DNA of 10,949 bases from Fidelibacterota bacterium (GCA_023133185.1 JAGLWX010000477.1:1-10949); one strand, 5' to 3'; shown: positions 1 to 6,346, counted from the stretch's first letter. Notes: generated from the letters alone by a model not told the origin. Numbers and translations are program-made.

Positions 1-1
1 C

Positions 2-172
2 AAAGGGATCCCTACGGGAAAAGAACTTAAAGAATCTTTATATTGGCTGCATTTGATTGAAAAAACACAACTAATTGAAAAATCCGACACAATACTTGTA
101 TTTTTATTGAAAGAAAATAGAGAATTGATAAAAATGATAGCAAAATCTATAGTTACTTCAAAATCAAGATAA
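2..172 (+). CDS. Four-helix-bundle protein (S23 / 23S rRNA intervening-sequence family), 3' end only
   Basis: The first 56 visible codons form an open frame ending in TAA at 170-172; the start lies outside the window. The peptide contains KELKESLYWLHLIEKTQLI and then ENRELIKMIAKSIVTSK. This is the usual last two helices of the S23 four-helix-bundle family: an ESLYWL-type helix, a short turn, then an E-L-I-K-M/I-x-x-K-S-I ending. Members are small (about 110-130 aa) cytoplasmic proteins found inside 23S rRNA intervening sequences or as scattered accessory genes; their biochemical role is not established. The first visible residues, GIPTG, are coded by a palindromic 11-mer that recurs at 6127-6137, so the repeat seems to have been absorbed in frame. 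The gene is AT-rich compared with the genes downstream. It is probably unrelated to the locus that follows and simply ends before its leader. Confidence 0.8.
   Translation, partial: KGIPTGKELKESLYWLHLIEKTQLIEKSDTILVFLLKENRELIKMIAKSIVTSKSR
9..19. repeat. Second copy of the 11-bp palindrome TCCCTACGGGA
   Basis: This is an exact match to 6127-6137. It lies within the four-helix-bundle gene, where it encodes part of GIPTG at a point where the family normally continues its second helix. The window edge cuts off any larger element around it. Confidence 0.5.
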
Positions 173-192
173 ATGTTACAAATCAAGACACA

Positions 193-227
193 TTTGACTT
201 TTACTTTTGGGCTTTTGGCTTTAGACT
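193..227 (+). repeat. Degenerate heptanucleotide tandem repeat
   Basis: Five consecutive 7-mers read TTTGACT, TTTACTT, TTGGGCT, TTTGGCT and TTAGACT, with a consensus close to TTTGRCT. They begin 21 bp after the stop codon of the four-helix-bundle gene. Short 7-bp tandem arrays of this kind are known in several bacterial groups and are usually regarded as non-coding. The copies are imperfect, so this may be a decayed array. No stem-loop typical of a terminator is visible in the same stretch. Confidence 0.45.
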
Positions 228-241
228 TTATTATTCTAATT

Positions 242-274
242 TTGAGCTGTAAACGGTTACCAAGAGAATATATT
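242..274 (+). promoter_or_regulatory. Weak candidate promoter for the S74 operon
   Basis: TTGAGC at 242-247 could act as a -35 element, with GAATAT (266-271, spacer 18) or TATATT (269-274, spacer 21) as a -10 element. Neither is a strong match, and the promoter consensus of this organism is unknown. The 173-322 gap is the only non-coding space ahead of the three genes, so the operon promoter is expected here. The palindrome at 248-261 would sit between the two boxes. Confidence 0.2.
248..261. promoter_or_regulatory. LacI/CcpA-type operator-like palindrome upstream of the fibre operon
   Basis: The sequence TGTAAACGGTTACC contains GTAA-AC|GG-TTAC, a 12-bp palindrome with five of six pairs matched around a central CG. 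A central CG flanked by A/T-rich arms is the hallmark of LacI-family operators and of catabolite-responsive (cre) sites. It lies about 60 bp before the ATG at 323, a plausible place for a regulator. No regulator gene is in the window and a single site can arise by chance, so this is a candidate only. Confidence 0.3.
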
Positions 275-307
275 CATGAAAAAAATTAGCAAAAAATATT
301 TTATTTT

Positions 308-313
308 AGGAGG
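308..313 (+). promoter_or_regulatory. Ribosome binding site of the first S74 fibre gene
   Basis: A perfect AGGAGG lies 9 nt before the ATG at 323 in an otherwise A/T-only leader. It fixes the start, because the protein then begins directly with a signal peptide. Confidence 0.8.
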
Positions 314-322
314 AATCATATC

Positions 323-2254
323 ATGAAGCGAAGTGTAATGATCGTGATTGCATTTTTATTGCTGTTTTCAATGCAAATGTCCGCCCAGACCTTTTCCGTA
401 CAGGGTGTTCTGAGGGATGTGCTGGGTAAAACAGTTGACGACGGTTCTTATCAATTAAACTTCAAGTTGTATGAACAGGCAAGCGGCGGTTCGGAAATCT
501 GGTCGGAAATTCAGAATGATGTTCAAATTATTCACGGTGTTTTCAGTATCGAGCTCGGCTCAGTCGCCTCCCTGGACGCTGTGCCGTTCGATACAACTTA
601 TTGGGTTGGAATAGCTGCTGAAGGCGGAACTGAAATGACGCCGCGCCTGAAACTTACCCGCGCTCCGTCGGCGATGTCGCTGTACAGCAGCGCCAATGTC
701 ATTCCATTGATCGGCAATATAGGTATCGGCACGCACGTCCCGGAAGCTGCGCTGCATATCAAGACTCCCACCGATGACTATGACAAACTGCTGATCGAAG
801 GCGCTGACGGAACGGATTATGTAAAAGTTACCGGTGACGGAAAAATGGGAATTAATGTAGCAACGCCAACCCAGGCGCTCGATATTGACGGCAACATCAG
901 GGTGCGCAGCGGCGGAATAATGTTTGCCGACAGCTCAATTCTCAACAGCGCCGATATGGGCGGCGCCGCCAGCGCTATTGCCAACACCGGAACCGCTCCG
1001 ATAATTGCCGACGCCGATGAAGATGGTATCGGAACGATTGATCTGAAAATCGGCGATTCAACCAGAGTGCGGATCCATAACGACGGTAACACAACCTTTG
1101 CGGGTGATATTACCGCCACACAATTAATCGATAATGTCGATCCATCTTATTATGTTGATCCCAACAGTAGTTCAAGTCTTTATTTATTAGGAGTAAACGG
1201 CGACACAGCTACCACTGGCTATCCTCTGAGTGTAGCCGGTGATATCAAAGCTTCAAAAATTGTCCATCCCGACAACACTTTTTATATTAATCCCAATTCC
1301 AGCTCAAAATTCCCCACCAAATTGTGTCTCGGGGGGGCAAATTCTTTTTCTCATCCTTTAGTCATTAGTGGTAATATTTATCAAAGCGGTAGTTTGTACA
1401 AAAACGGCAGCGCTTACAATACTTCACTTTGGGACTTACAAAGTGGGTACAATACCTACATTAAGAATAATGTCAATGCTGGATATACAATGATTGGTTC
1501 GTCGCAAAGTGTCAACAACACCAATCTAACAATTGGAGGTTATAGTGATGATCCCGGAGCAGTTTTACTCACGGCGGGCGATTGGGACTCTGCTGCTGAT
1601 TCTGTTACATTGAACCTCTCAAATGAAGGAACTATCAAAGCCAGGTATGGGCAGGGCTTGGAATTTCATGTCTTCAAATTAAATCAATATGAGGATATAT
1701 ATTATGACTTTTACTATGACAAATATAAGTCGATTACGATGAGTAATGAAGATGGAATTGGTTTTTATAGGGGAGATTACAATCAGGATCTGGGATCAGC
1801 TGCCCTGTACTGGAGCGCAGCCCATGCTCACGTCATGTATATATATACTGAATACGCCCTTTCAGACAGCCGCGTAAAAAGCAATATTGAAGATCTGGAT
1901 CATTCCCTTGATAAGATCATGGCTCTGCATGGAATTCGCTATGGGATAAACAGAGCTACGCATCCGTTTTACAAAGACCGAAAATTGCGGAAAGCTGAAG
2001 AGCCGCCGGTTAACCTGGGCTTCATCGCCCAGGAACTGCAGTCTGTAATTCCGGAAATGGTTGAATTTAATGAAGATTACCAGCTTTATACGATCCGGAA
2101 TTACGAGCAAATGCTGCCGGTGGTGGTGGCGGCGGTGCAGGAACTGAAAGCAGCCAAAGATCAAAAAATTACGACCCTTAAAGAGCGCATCGAGCTCCTG
2201 CTGGCAGAAAACCAACAACTCGTAAAAAGAGTTGCGAATTTAGCAAAGAATTAA
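323..2254 (+). CDS. Secreted fibre-like protein with C-terminal S74 self-cleaving chaperone, paralog 1 (643 aa)
   Basis: The likely signal peptide is residues 1-21 (MKR, a hydrophobic run, then M-S-A before Q22). Residues 23-120 form a beta-domain common at the start of cellular S74 proteins, with hallmarks YQLNFKLYEQASGG, W-S-E, a GVFSIELG strand and PRLKLTRAPSAMSLY. GIGT (about 133) and KMGIN (174) repeats follow, as in trimeric phage-fibre beta-helices. Two 44-residue repeats come next, with cores YYVDPN (276-281) and FYINPN (320-325). A divergent, AT-rich core spans about 371-475. The C-terminus (514-643) is a peptidase S74 / endosialidase-type intramolecular chaperone with SDSRVKSNI, LGFIAQEL and a closing coiled coil. 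In this family the chaperone drives trimer folding and then cuts itself off at the Ser of S-x4-K; here the dyad is S514/K519. The expected site is the cell surface. The ligand is unknown, and no enzymatic domain is seen in the core. Confidence 0.9.
   Translation: MKRSVMIVIAFLLLFSMQMSAQTFSVQGVLRDVLGKTVDDGSYQLNFKLYEQASGGSEIWSEIQNDVQIIHGVFSIELGSVASLDAVPFDTTYWVGIAAEGGTEMTPRLKLTRAPSAMSLYSSANVIPLIGNIGIGTHVPEAALHIKTPTDDYDKLLIEGADGTDYVKVTGDGKMGINVATPTQALDIDGNIRVRSGGIMFADSSILNSADMGGAASAIANTGTAPIIADADEDGIGTIDLKIGDSTRVRIHNDGNTTFAGDITATQLIDNVDPSYYVDPNSSSSLYLLGVNGDTATTGYPLSVAGDIKASKIVHPDNTFYINPNSSSKFPTKLCLGGANSFSHPLVISGNIYQSGSLYKNGSAYNTSLWDLQSGYNTYIKNNVNAGYTMIGSSQSVNNTNLTIGGYSDDPGAVLLTAGDWDSAADSVTLNLSNEGTIKARYGQGLEFHVFKLNQYEDIYYDFYYDKYKSITMSNEDGIGFYRGDYNQDLGSAALYWSAAHAHVMYIYTEYALSDSRVKSNIEDLDHSLDKIMALHGIRYGINRATHPFYKDRKLRKAEEPPVNLGFIAQELQSVIPEMVEFNEDYQLYTIRNYEQMLPVVVAAVQELKAAKDQKITTLKERIELLLAENQQLVKRVANLAKN
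1433..1861 (+). other. Divergent AT-rich core of S74 paralog 1
   Basis: Residues 371-513, between the last W of the repeat region (W370) and the cleavage serine (S514). The first two thirds have no clear similarity to the same interval of the other two paralogs. The end keeps the general GFY...LGS...W...SDSR pattern that leads into S74 domains. Base composition falls sharply: by hand count 1681-1740 has 14 G+C in 60, against 34 in 60 for 901-960 in the conserved N-terminal half. It is rich in Tyr and Asp (a DIYYDFYYDKYK stretch). Confidence 0.6.
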
Positions 2255-2256
2255 GC

Positions 2257-2261
2257 GGAGG
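2257..2261 (+). promoter_or_regulatory. Ribosome binding site of S74 paralog 2, in a duplicated 12-bp spacer
   Basis: GGAGG lies 5 nt before the ATG at 2267. The whole gap after the preceding TAA is GCGGAGGATAAA, identical to the gap before paralog 3. This shows translation of each gene with its own strong RBS on one message. Confidence 0.85.
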
Positions 2262-2266
2262 ATAAA

Positions 2267-4153
2267 ATGAAACGAATTTTTATAATGATCGGACTAATGA
2301 TTTTCGCCGGTTTTATTTATGCAGATACGTTTTCCATGCAGGGCGTTTTGCGAGATCCGCTCGGTAAAACCGTGGCGGACGGCGCTTATCAGTTAACCTT
2401 TAGTATCTATGAACAGGAAACCGGCGGCAGCGCCATCTGGTCGGAAACTCAGGCTAATGTCCGGGTTGGACACGGAGTTTTCGGGGCTGAACTCGGGCTG
2501 GTTTCTCCACTTGATAATGTACCCTTTGACGCCGTTTACTGGATCGGGGTTTCGATCGAAGACGGCACTGAGATCGAGCCGCGCTTCAAAATAAACCGGG
2601 TTCCCTCAGCAATGTCGCTTTACGGCAGCGACAAAATTATTCCTGCCGTTGGAAATATGGGCGTCGGAACGCCGGCACCGCAGGCAGCGCTGCACATCAA
2701 AATAGCTGATGCAGCAGCGGATCAACTGCTAATCGAAGGAGCGGACGGCAGCGACTATCTGAAAGTTACCGGCGATGGTAAAATGGGTGTTAATGTTGAA
2801 GATCCGACCCAGGCGCTCGATATTGACGGCTATCTGAAAATGCGCAGCGGCGGGATAATGTTTGCTGACGGTTCCACGCTCACCAGCGCCGCTATGGGCG
2901 GTTCGGCGGATTCCGTATCCAACCCGGATACGGTTCTGATAATCGCCGATTCGAATGGCGACGGTTCGGGAACTATTGATCTGATCATCGGCAGTACCAC
3001 CAAAATGCAGATTGCCAATAACGGCAATGCCACTACCGGAGCTATTAAGGCTGCCAGGCTGATTGACGGGGACGATGAAAGCTATTATGTTGATCCAAAC
3101 GGCGATTCAAAACTCACCCGCCTGGGATTAAATGGCGTTGATCCTTCAGACACCTATCCTTTATACATAAACGGGAATATAATGGCAAAGGGATTTTATG
3201 ATACTGAAGACCCTACTTACCATATTGACACTTACGGAAACACTAAGTTATTATACTTGGGTCTTGGTGGTAATTCTCCTGACTCAGCCGCCCCGTTAAA
3301 TATAAATGGTTCAATCAATTTCACCGGCAATATCTATAAAAACGGGTCGCTCTGGGCGCCGACCTATTGGACAGAAACGATTAATAATGCCGGTTTATAT
3401 ACTATGTCTCATGTGGGAATCAATACGGCGCCCCGCAGCAATTATCACCTTAGCGTTGCTGAATCCATGGGCATATATACTAGTGCCATATATTTTGGAT
3501 CTGATTGGACTTGGGACCACAATGGAAGACTTTTGTATAGTAGGTATTATAATCCTGGGTCTATCCATATGGAGATTCGTTGTGCGAGTTATAATGGAGA
3601 GATACAGTTTAAAACCGGTAATAGCGGTAATTATTTGAAAATTACTAATGCCGGTTTTTTCCCCTCTGTTGCCGCTTACGCCAATCTTGGAATAGCCGGT
3701 AATTACTGGAATAGTATTGGTGTGTCGTATCTCTATCGTACCAATGTGTATAGCCTTTCCGACAGACGGGTAAAAAGCAATATAAAAGATTTGGATAGCT
3801 CGCTGGATAAGATCATGGCTCTGCGAGGAGTTAAATATAAAATTAATACCGATACTCACCCGTTTTATAAAGATAAAGAACTGAAAAAGGGAGCAGAAGA
3901 ACTGCCGCTTAATCTCGGTTTTATTGCCCAGGAATTGGAGGGAGTCATTCCCGAAATGGTGGCGCCAGGTGATAAGGACAAGTTCTATGCAATCAGAAAT
4001 CCTGAACAGATGCTGCCGGTTATCGTAGAAGCGCTGCAGGAGCTGAATGCCGAAAAGGATACTGAAATTAGCAGACTTGAAGAAATCGCTGATCGGATCA
4101 TGGAGAAAAACAGGCAATTGAAACAACGCATAGACAATTTAAAAAAGAATTAA
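2267..4153 (+). CDS. Secreted fibre-like protein with C-terminal S74 self-cleaving chaperone, paralog 2 (628 aa)
   Basis: It has the same architecture as the preceding gene. The signal peptide is 1-19, cleaved after I-Y-A. The N-terminal beta-domain (about 21-118) has YQLTFSIYEQETGG and PRFKINRVPSAMSLY. MGVGT and KMGVN fibre repeats follow, then two 45-residue repeats centred on YYVDPN (273) and YHIDTY (318). The divergent core runs from 364 to about 455. The pre-chaperone stretch GFFPSV...LGIAGNYWNSIG leads into the S74 chaperone (498-628), with SDRRVKSNI (dyad S498/K503), LGFIAQELEGVIPEMV and a long C-terminal coiled coil. The start is set by the GGAGG box and by near identity to the start of paralog 3 (MKRIF-MIGL-IFA). 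At both DNA and protein level the N-terminal third and the chaperone are closest to paralog 3, so 2 and 3 probably separated last. Surface fibre or adhesin function is inferred, not shown. Confidence 0.9.
   Translation: MKRIFIMIGLMIFAGFIYADTFSMQGVLRDPLGKTVADGAYQLTFSIYEQETGGSAIWSETQANVRVGHGVFGAELGLVSPLDNVPFDAVYWIGVSIEDGTEIEPRFKINRVPSAMSLYGSDKIIPAVGNMGVGTPAPQAALHIKIADAAADQLLIEGADGSDYLKVTGDGKMGVNVEDPTQALDIDGYLKMRSGGIMFADGSTLTSAAMGGSADSVSNPDTVLIIADSNGDGSGTIDLIIGSTTKMQIANNGNATTGAIKAARLIDGDDESYYVDPNGDSKLTRLGLNGVDPSDTYPLYINGNIMAKGFYDTEDPTYHIDTYGNTKLLYLGLGGNSPDSAAPLNINGSINFTGNIYKNGSLWAPTYWTETINNAGLYTMSHVGINTAPRSNYHLSVAESMGIYTSAIYFGSDWTWDHNGRLLYSRYYNPGSIHMEIRCASYNGEIQFKTGNSGNYLKITNAGFFPSVAAYANLGIAGNYWNSIGVSYLYRTNVYSLSDRRVKSNIKDLDSSLDKIMALRGVKYKINTDTHPFYKDKELKKGAEELPLNLGFIAQELEGVIPEMVAPGDKDKFYAIRNPEQMLPVIVEALQELNAEKDTEISRLEEIADRIMEKNRQLKQRIDNLKKN
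3356..3757 (+). other. Divergent core of S74 paralog 2
   Basis: Residues 364-497, between W363 and the cleavage serine S498. It contains an extra fibre-like unit HVGINTAPRSNYHLSV near its start, then an aromatic-rich stretch (FGSDWTWDHNGRLLYSRYY). Counted by hand, 3481-3540 has 23 G+C in 60, against 31 in 60 at 2821-2880. Its sequence does not align with the cores of paralogs 1 or 3 until the last 40 or so residues. Confidence 0.55.
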
Positions 4154-4155
4154 GC

Positions 4156-4160
4156 GGAGG
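4156..4160 (+). promoter_or_regulatory. Ribosome binding site of S74 paralog 3, in a duplicated 12-bp spacer
   Basis: GGAGG lies 5 nt before the ATG at 4166. The spacer GCGGAGGATAAA is an exact copy of the one at 2255-2266, and identity continues into the first codons. Confidence 0.85.
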
Positions 4161-4165
4161 ATAAA

Positions 4166-6073
4166 ATGAAACGAATATTTTTAATGATCGGTCTGATAAT
4201 CTTCGCGCACTCCATTTATGCAGCTACGTTTCCCATGCAGGGTGTTTTGCGCGATCCGCTTGGCAAAACAGTGGCGGACGGATACTATCAATTATCTTTT
4301 AAGATATATGAACAGGCCAGCGGCGGCAGCGCAATCTGGTCGGAAACTCAGGCTAATGTTCAGGTATTTCACGGTGCGTTTGCAGTGGAACTCGGGCTGG
4401 TTGCCGCCCTTGATGAGGCGCCCTTTAATACAATCTATTGGATCGGTGTTGCAATAGAAGACGGCGCCGAGCTGGCGCCGCGGTTTAAGATTACCGGCGT
4501 GCCTGCCGCTATGTCGGTTTATGGCAGCGACAAAGTCATTCCCGCCGTGGGGAATACCGGGATCGGAACTCATGAACCGAACGCAGCTCTGCATATCAAA
4601 ACAGCAGATGCAGGCAACGCTCAACTGCTGATCGAAGGAGCGGACGGCAGCGACTATGTGAAAGTTAGCGGCGCCGGTAAAATGGGCATTAATGTTGAGA
4701 CGCCTACTCAAGCCCTGGATATTGACGGCAACCTGAAAATGCGCAGCGGCGGGATAATGTTTGACGATGAGTCCATTCTCAGCAGCGCAGAAATGGGCGG
4801 TTCGGCAAGTTCAGTATCTAACCAGGGTACGACTCTGATAAGCGCCGATACGGATGATAACGGTTCCGGTAATATTGATTTTATTATCGGCAGCACTACA
4901 ATAATGCAGGTGGACAATTACGGCAGCGCATGCTTTACGGGAGCTATTACGGCGCCCAAATTAATCGACAGTTCCAATGAAGCCTTATATATTGACCCGG
5001 ATAGCTCTTCAGAACTTTACATATTAGGAATAAGGGGCGCCGTCCCTTCTGCAACCTATCCTTTAAATGTAGCAGGGTATATCAAGGCAAATGCATTTTA
5101 TGATAGTAATAACCCTGCTTATTATCTTGATCCTGCGGGAAACAATAAGTTGCTCAGATTAGGTCTCGGTGGGGCGGAGCCTTCAACATCATATTCATTA
5201 AATGTAAGCGGCAGTATTAGTTTTTACGGTGATTATTATCGTTACGGCCAACTGTGGGAGCCCAACTACTGGCAACCCAAGCCCCATGGTATTCAGACAG
5301 ATTACAATGTAGTATTAGGCACATCATATTCAAGCTTTTGCCAACTAAACGCTGGCTATAATATGCGCATAGTAGGACCGAATGCCAAGCGCTTCGATTT
5401 TGGCGCTGAGAATTCCGGTATTTCATATAATGACAGTACTAATACTTGGATTATCTCCAATGCTGATAAAATTAGTTTTAAGTTTGATGATGATAATAAT
5501 TATACGAGTTACGATGATATTCCGCTTGATTTCATAATGGATTCAAGTGGTTTTTATCCTTCGATTGCCGGTATGGGGGACATAGGCCTTAAAGCGCACT
5601 ACCAGAGCGATTATCGTCGCTGGTATGAGATGCATGTGGTTGATGTTTACCGGGACGAAGTAGTATACTTTTCTGACAGTCGCGTTAAGCAGAATATCAG
5701 CTCCCTTCAGGGCGCTTTGGCACAGATCATGGCTCTGCGGGGTATTCGCTATCAGATAAATACGGATACGCATCCATTTTACAAAAACAGGGAATTGCGA
5801 GCCGGTGAAGGATCAGGCTTTAATTTAGGATTCATTGCACAGGAATTGAAAGAGGTGATCCCCGAGATGGTGGAATTTGTCGAGGAATACCAGCTTTATG
5901 CAATCAGGAATTATGAACAGATGCTGCCGGTTATCGTGGCAGCTTTGCAGGAGCTGAAAGTCGAGAAAGATACTGAAATTTCCGAACTCGAAACCATCGC
6001 CAACGGTATTCTGGAACAAAGCGACGAAATGGAACAGGTGTTGGACAATTTGGAAAGAAACCGAAGACGATGA
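4166..6073 (+). CDS. Secreted fibre-like protein with C-terminal S74 self-cleaving chaperone, paralog 3 (635 aa)
   Basis: The signal peptide is 1-19 (I-Y-A before A20). The N-terminal beta-domain (about 21-118) has YQLSFKIYEQASGGSAIWSE and PRFKITGVPAAMSVY. GIGT and KMGIN fibre repeats follow, then two 45-residue repeats centred on LYIDPD (274) and YYLDPA (319), joined by FYDSNNP. The divergent core spans about 365-460 and is Asp/Asn/Tyr-rich (FKFDDDNNYTSYDD). The pre-chaperone motif GFYPSIAG...IGL leads to the S74 domain (503-635), with SDSRVKQNI (dyad S503/K508), LGFIAQELKEVIPEMV and YEQMLPVIVAALQEL, ending in an acidic coiled coil. The tail ends RNRRR, unlike the LKKN/LAKN tails of its sisters. 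The stop TGA overlaps an ATG (ATGA at 6070-6073) of a doubtful downstream frame. As with its neighbours, a trimeric surface fibre that releases its chaperone by autocleavage is the best-supported reading; the target is unknown. Confidence 0.9.
   Translation: MKRIFLMIGLIIFAHSIYAATFPMQGVLRDPLGKTVADGYYQLSFKIYEQASGGSAIWSETQANVQVFHGAFAVELGLVAALDEAPFNTIYWIGVAIEDGAELAPRFKITGVPAAMSVYGSDKVIPAVGNTGIGTHEPNAALHIKTADAGNAQLLIEGADGSDYVKVSGAGKMGINVETPTQALDIDGNLKMRSGGIMFDDESILSSAEMGGSASSVSNQGTTLISADTDDNGSGNIDFIIGSTTIMQVDNYGSACFTGAITAPKLIDSSNEALYIDPDSSSELYILGIRGAVPSATYPLNVAGYIKANAFYDSNNPAYYLDPAGNNKLLRLGLGGAEPSTSYSLNVSGSISFYGDYYRYGQLWEPNYWQPKPHGIQTDYNVVLGTSYSSFCQLNAGYNMRIVGPNAKRFDFGAENSGISYNDSTNTWIISNADKISFKFDDDNNYTSYDDIPLDFIMDSSGFYPSIAGMGDIGLKAHYQSDYRRWYEMHVVDVYRDEVVYFSDSRVKQNISSLQGALAQIMALRGIRYQINTDTHPFYKNRELRAGEGSGFNLGFIAQELKEVIPEMVEFVEEYQLYAIRNYEQMLPVIVAALQELKVEKDTEISELETIANGILEQSDEMEQVLDNLERNRRR
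5258..5671 (+). other. Divergent AT-rich core of S74 paralog 3
   Basis: Residues 365-502, between W364 and the cleavage serine S503. By hand count 5461-5520 has 14 G+C in 60, while 4741-4800 in the conserved half has 35 in 60. The sequence is not alignable by eye with the other two cores, except for the final GFYPS...LG segment that precedes every S74 domain here. Confidence 0.6.
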
Positions 6074-6327
6074 AAGCAATCCTGAATAATTCATTAGCCA
6101 CAAAGACATCCCGATACGGTCATTCTTCCCTACGGGACAGGCTAAGACACAAAGTATTAATAAAATACAGATTAAAACAAATGCTCGTAAATTTATTTAG
6201 AAAAGTACAATTTACAGATCAAACTGCTTCTATGTTTGATATTCTTAGTGACTTAGAGTCTTCGTGGCAAAAATTTATGAATAATCAAGGTAAAAAAGAG
6301 AATAACTTAGTTCAGGTTTTAATATAA
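6070..6327 (+). CDS. Doubtful 85-codon frame downstream of the S74 array
   Basis: An ATG overlaps the stop of paralog 3 (ATGA) and the frame stays open for 85 codons. I do not recognise the product. Its first third is coded by a palindromic repeat element (6094-6145), which argues against a conserved protein. The remainder (LVNLFRKVQFTDQTASMFDILSDL and on) is plain and AT-rich. No Shine-Dalgarno box stands before the ATG, whereas every certain gene here has one. It could be translated by coupling to paralog 3, or be the remnant of a small gene hit by the repeat, but most likely it is non-coding. Confidence 0.15.
   Translation: MKAILNNSLATKTSRYGHSSLRDRLRHKVLIKYRLKQMLVNLFRKVQFTDQTASMFDILSDLESSWQKFMNNQGKKENNLVQVLI
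6094..6145. repeat. Interspersed palindromic element
   Basis: The ends TTAGCC (6094-6099) and GGCTAA (6140-6145) are perfect inverted repeats. Inside lie TCCC at 6109-6112 and the 11-bp hairpin TCCCTACGGGA at 6127-6137, so a branched or alternative stem can form. The flanks carry CACAAAGACA and AGACACAAAGT, a direct repeat of about 9 bp typical of dispersed non-coding repeats near S23-type genes. The same 11-mer occurs at 9-19. It resembles a REP-like or miniature element. It could shield the fibre message from 3' decay or weaken read-through, but no U-run follows, so it is not a canonical terminator. Confidence 0.5.
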
Positions 6328-6346
6328 AATTATTGCGGAGTAAACT
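6146..6346. other. AT-rich intergenic region before the LamG gene
   Basis: Apart from the doubtful frame that runs through it to 6327, this stretch shows no gene, RNA gene or clear promoter. TATAAAAT at 6323-6330 could be a -10 box, but no -35 match stands at the right distance. Whether the LamG gene is transcribed from here or by read-through from the S74 genes cannot be decided from the sequence. Confidence 0.35.
6335..6340 (+). promoter_or_regulatory. Ribosome binding site of the LamG gene
   Basis: GCGGAG lies 6 nt before the ATG at 6347. It resembles the GCGGAGG box of the second and third fibre genes and fixes the start right before a signal peptide. Confidence 0.7.

Larger units (their letters stand above)
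323..6073 (+). repeat. Tandem triplication of a 1.9-kb gene unit
   Basis: Three consecutive genes of 643, 628 and 635 codons share signal peptide, N-terminal domain, fibre repeats and C-terminal chaperone. Units 2 and 3 also share the exact 12-bp spacer and RBS. Near-identical DNA blocks recur, for example GCGCAGCGGCGGGATAATG (with one change in unit 1) and GATCATGGCTCTGC in all three. Unit 1 is the most diverged and has a different signal peptide and leader. The array is a substrate for homologous recombination between copies. Confidence 0.85.

Noticed and set aside
3395..4126. A 243-codon open frame on the minus strand
   Set aside because: It lies wholly opposite the core and S74 domain of the second fibre gene, which has clear family motifs. 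Similar antisense frames oppose the S74 regions of the other two paralogs, so it is a codon-composition shadow.
1433..5671. A diversity-generating retroelement acting on the variable cores
   Set aside because: No reverse transcriptase, template repeat or C-type-lectin variable region is present, and the differences are not limited to adenine positions.
323..6073. Prophage tail-fibre cluster
   Set aside because: The S74 and fibre repeats are phage-like, but each protein has a Sec-type signal peptide and there are no capsid, baseplate, lysis or integrase genes in the window. A domesticated origin remains possible.
6094..6160. Rho-independent terminator after the third fibre gene
   Set aside because: The inverted repeats are present, but the outer stem is short, the loop is long, and no run of T follows.
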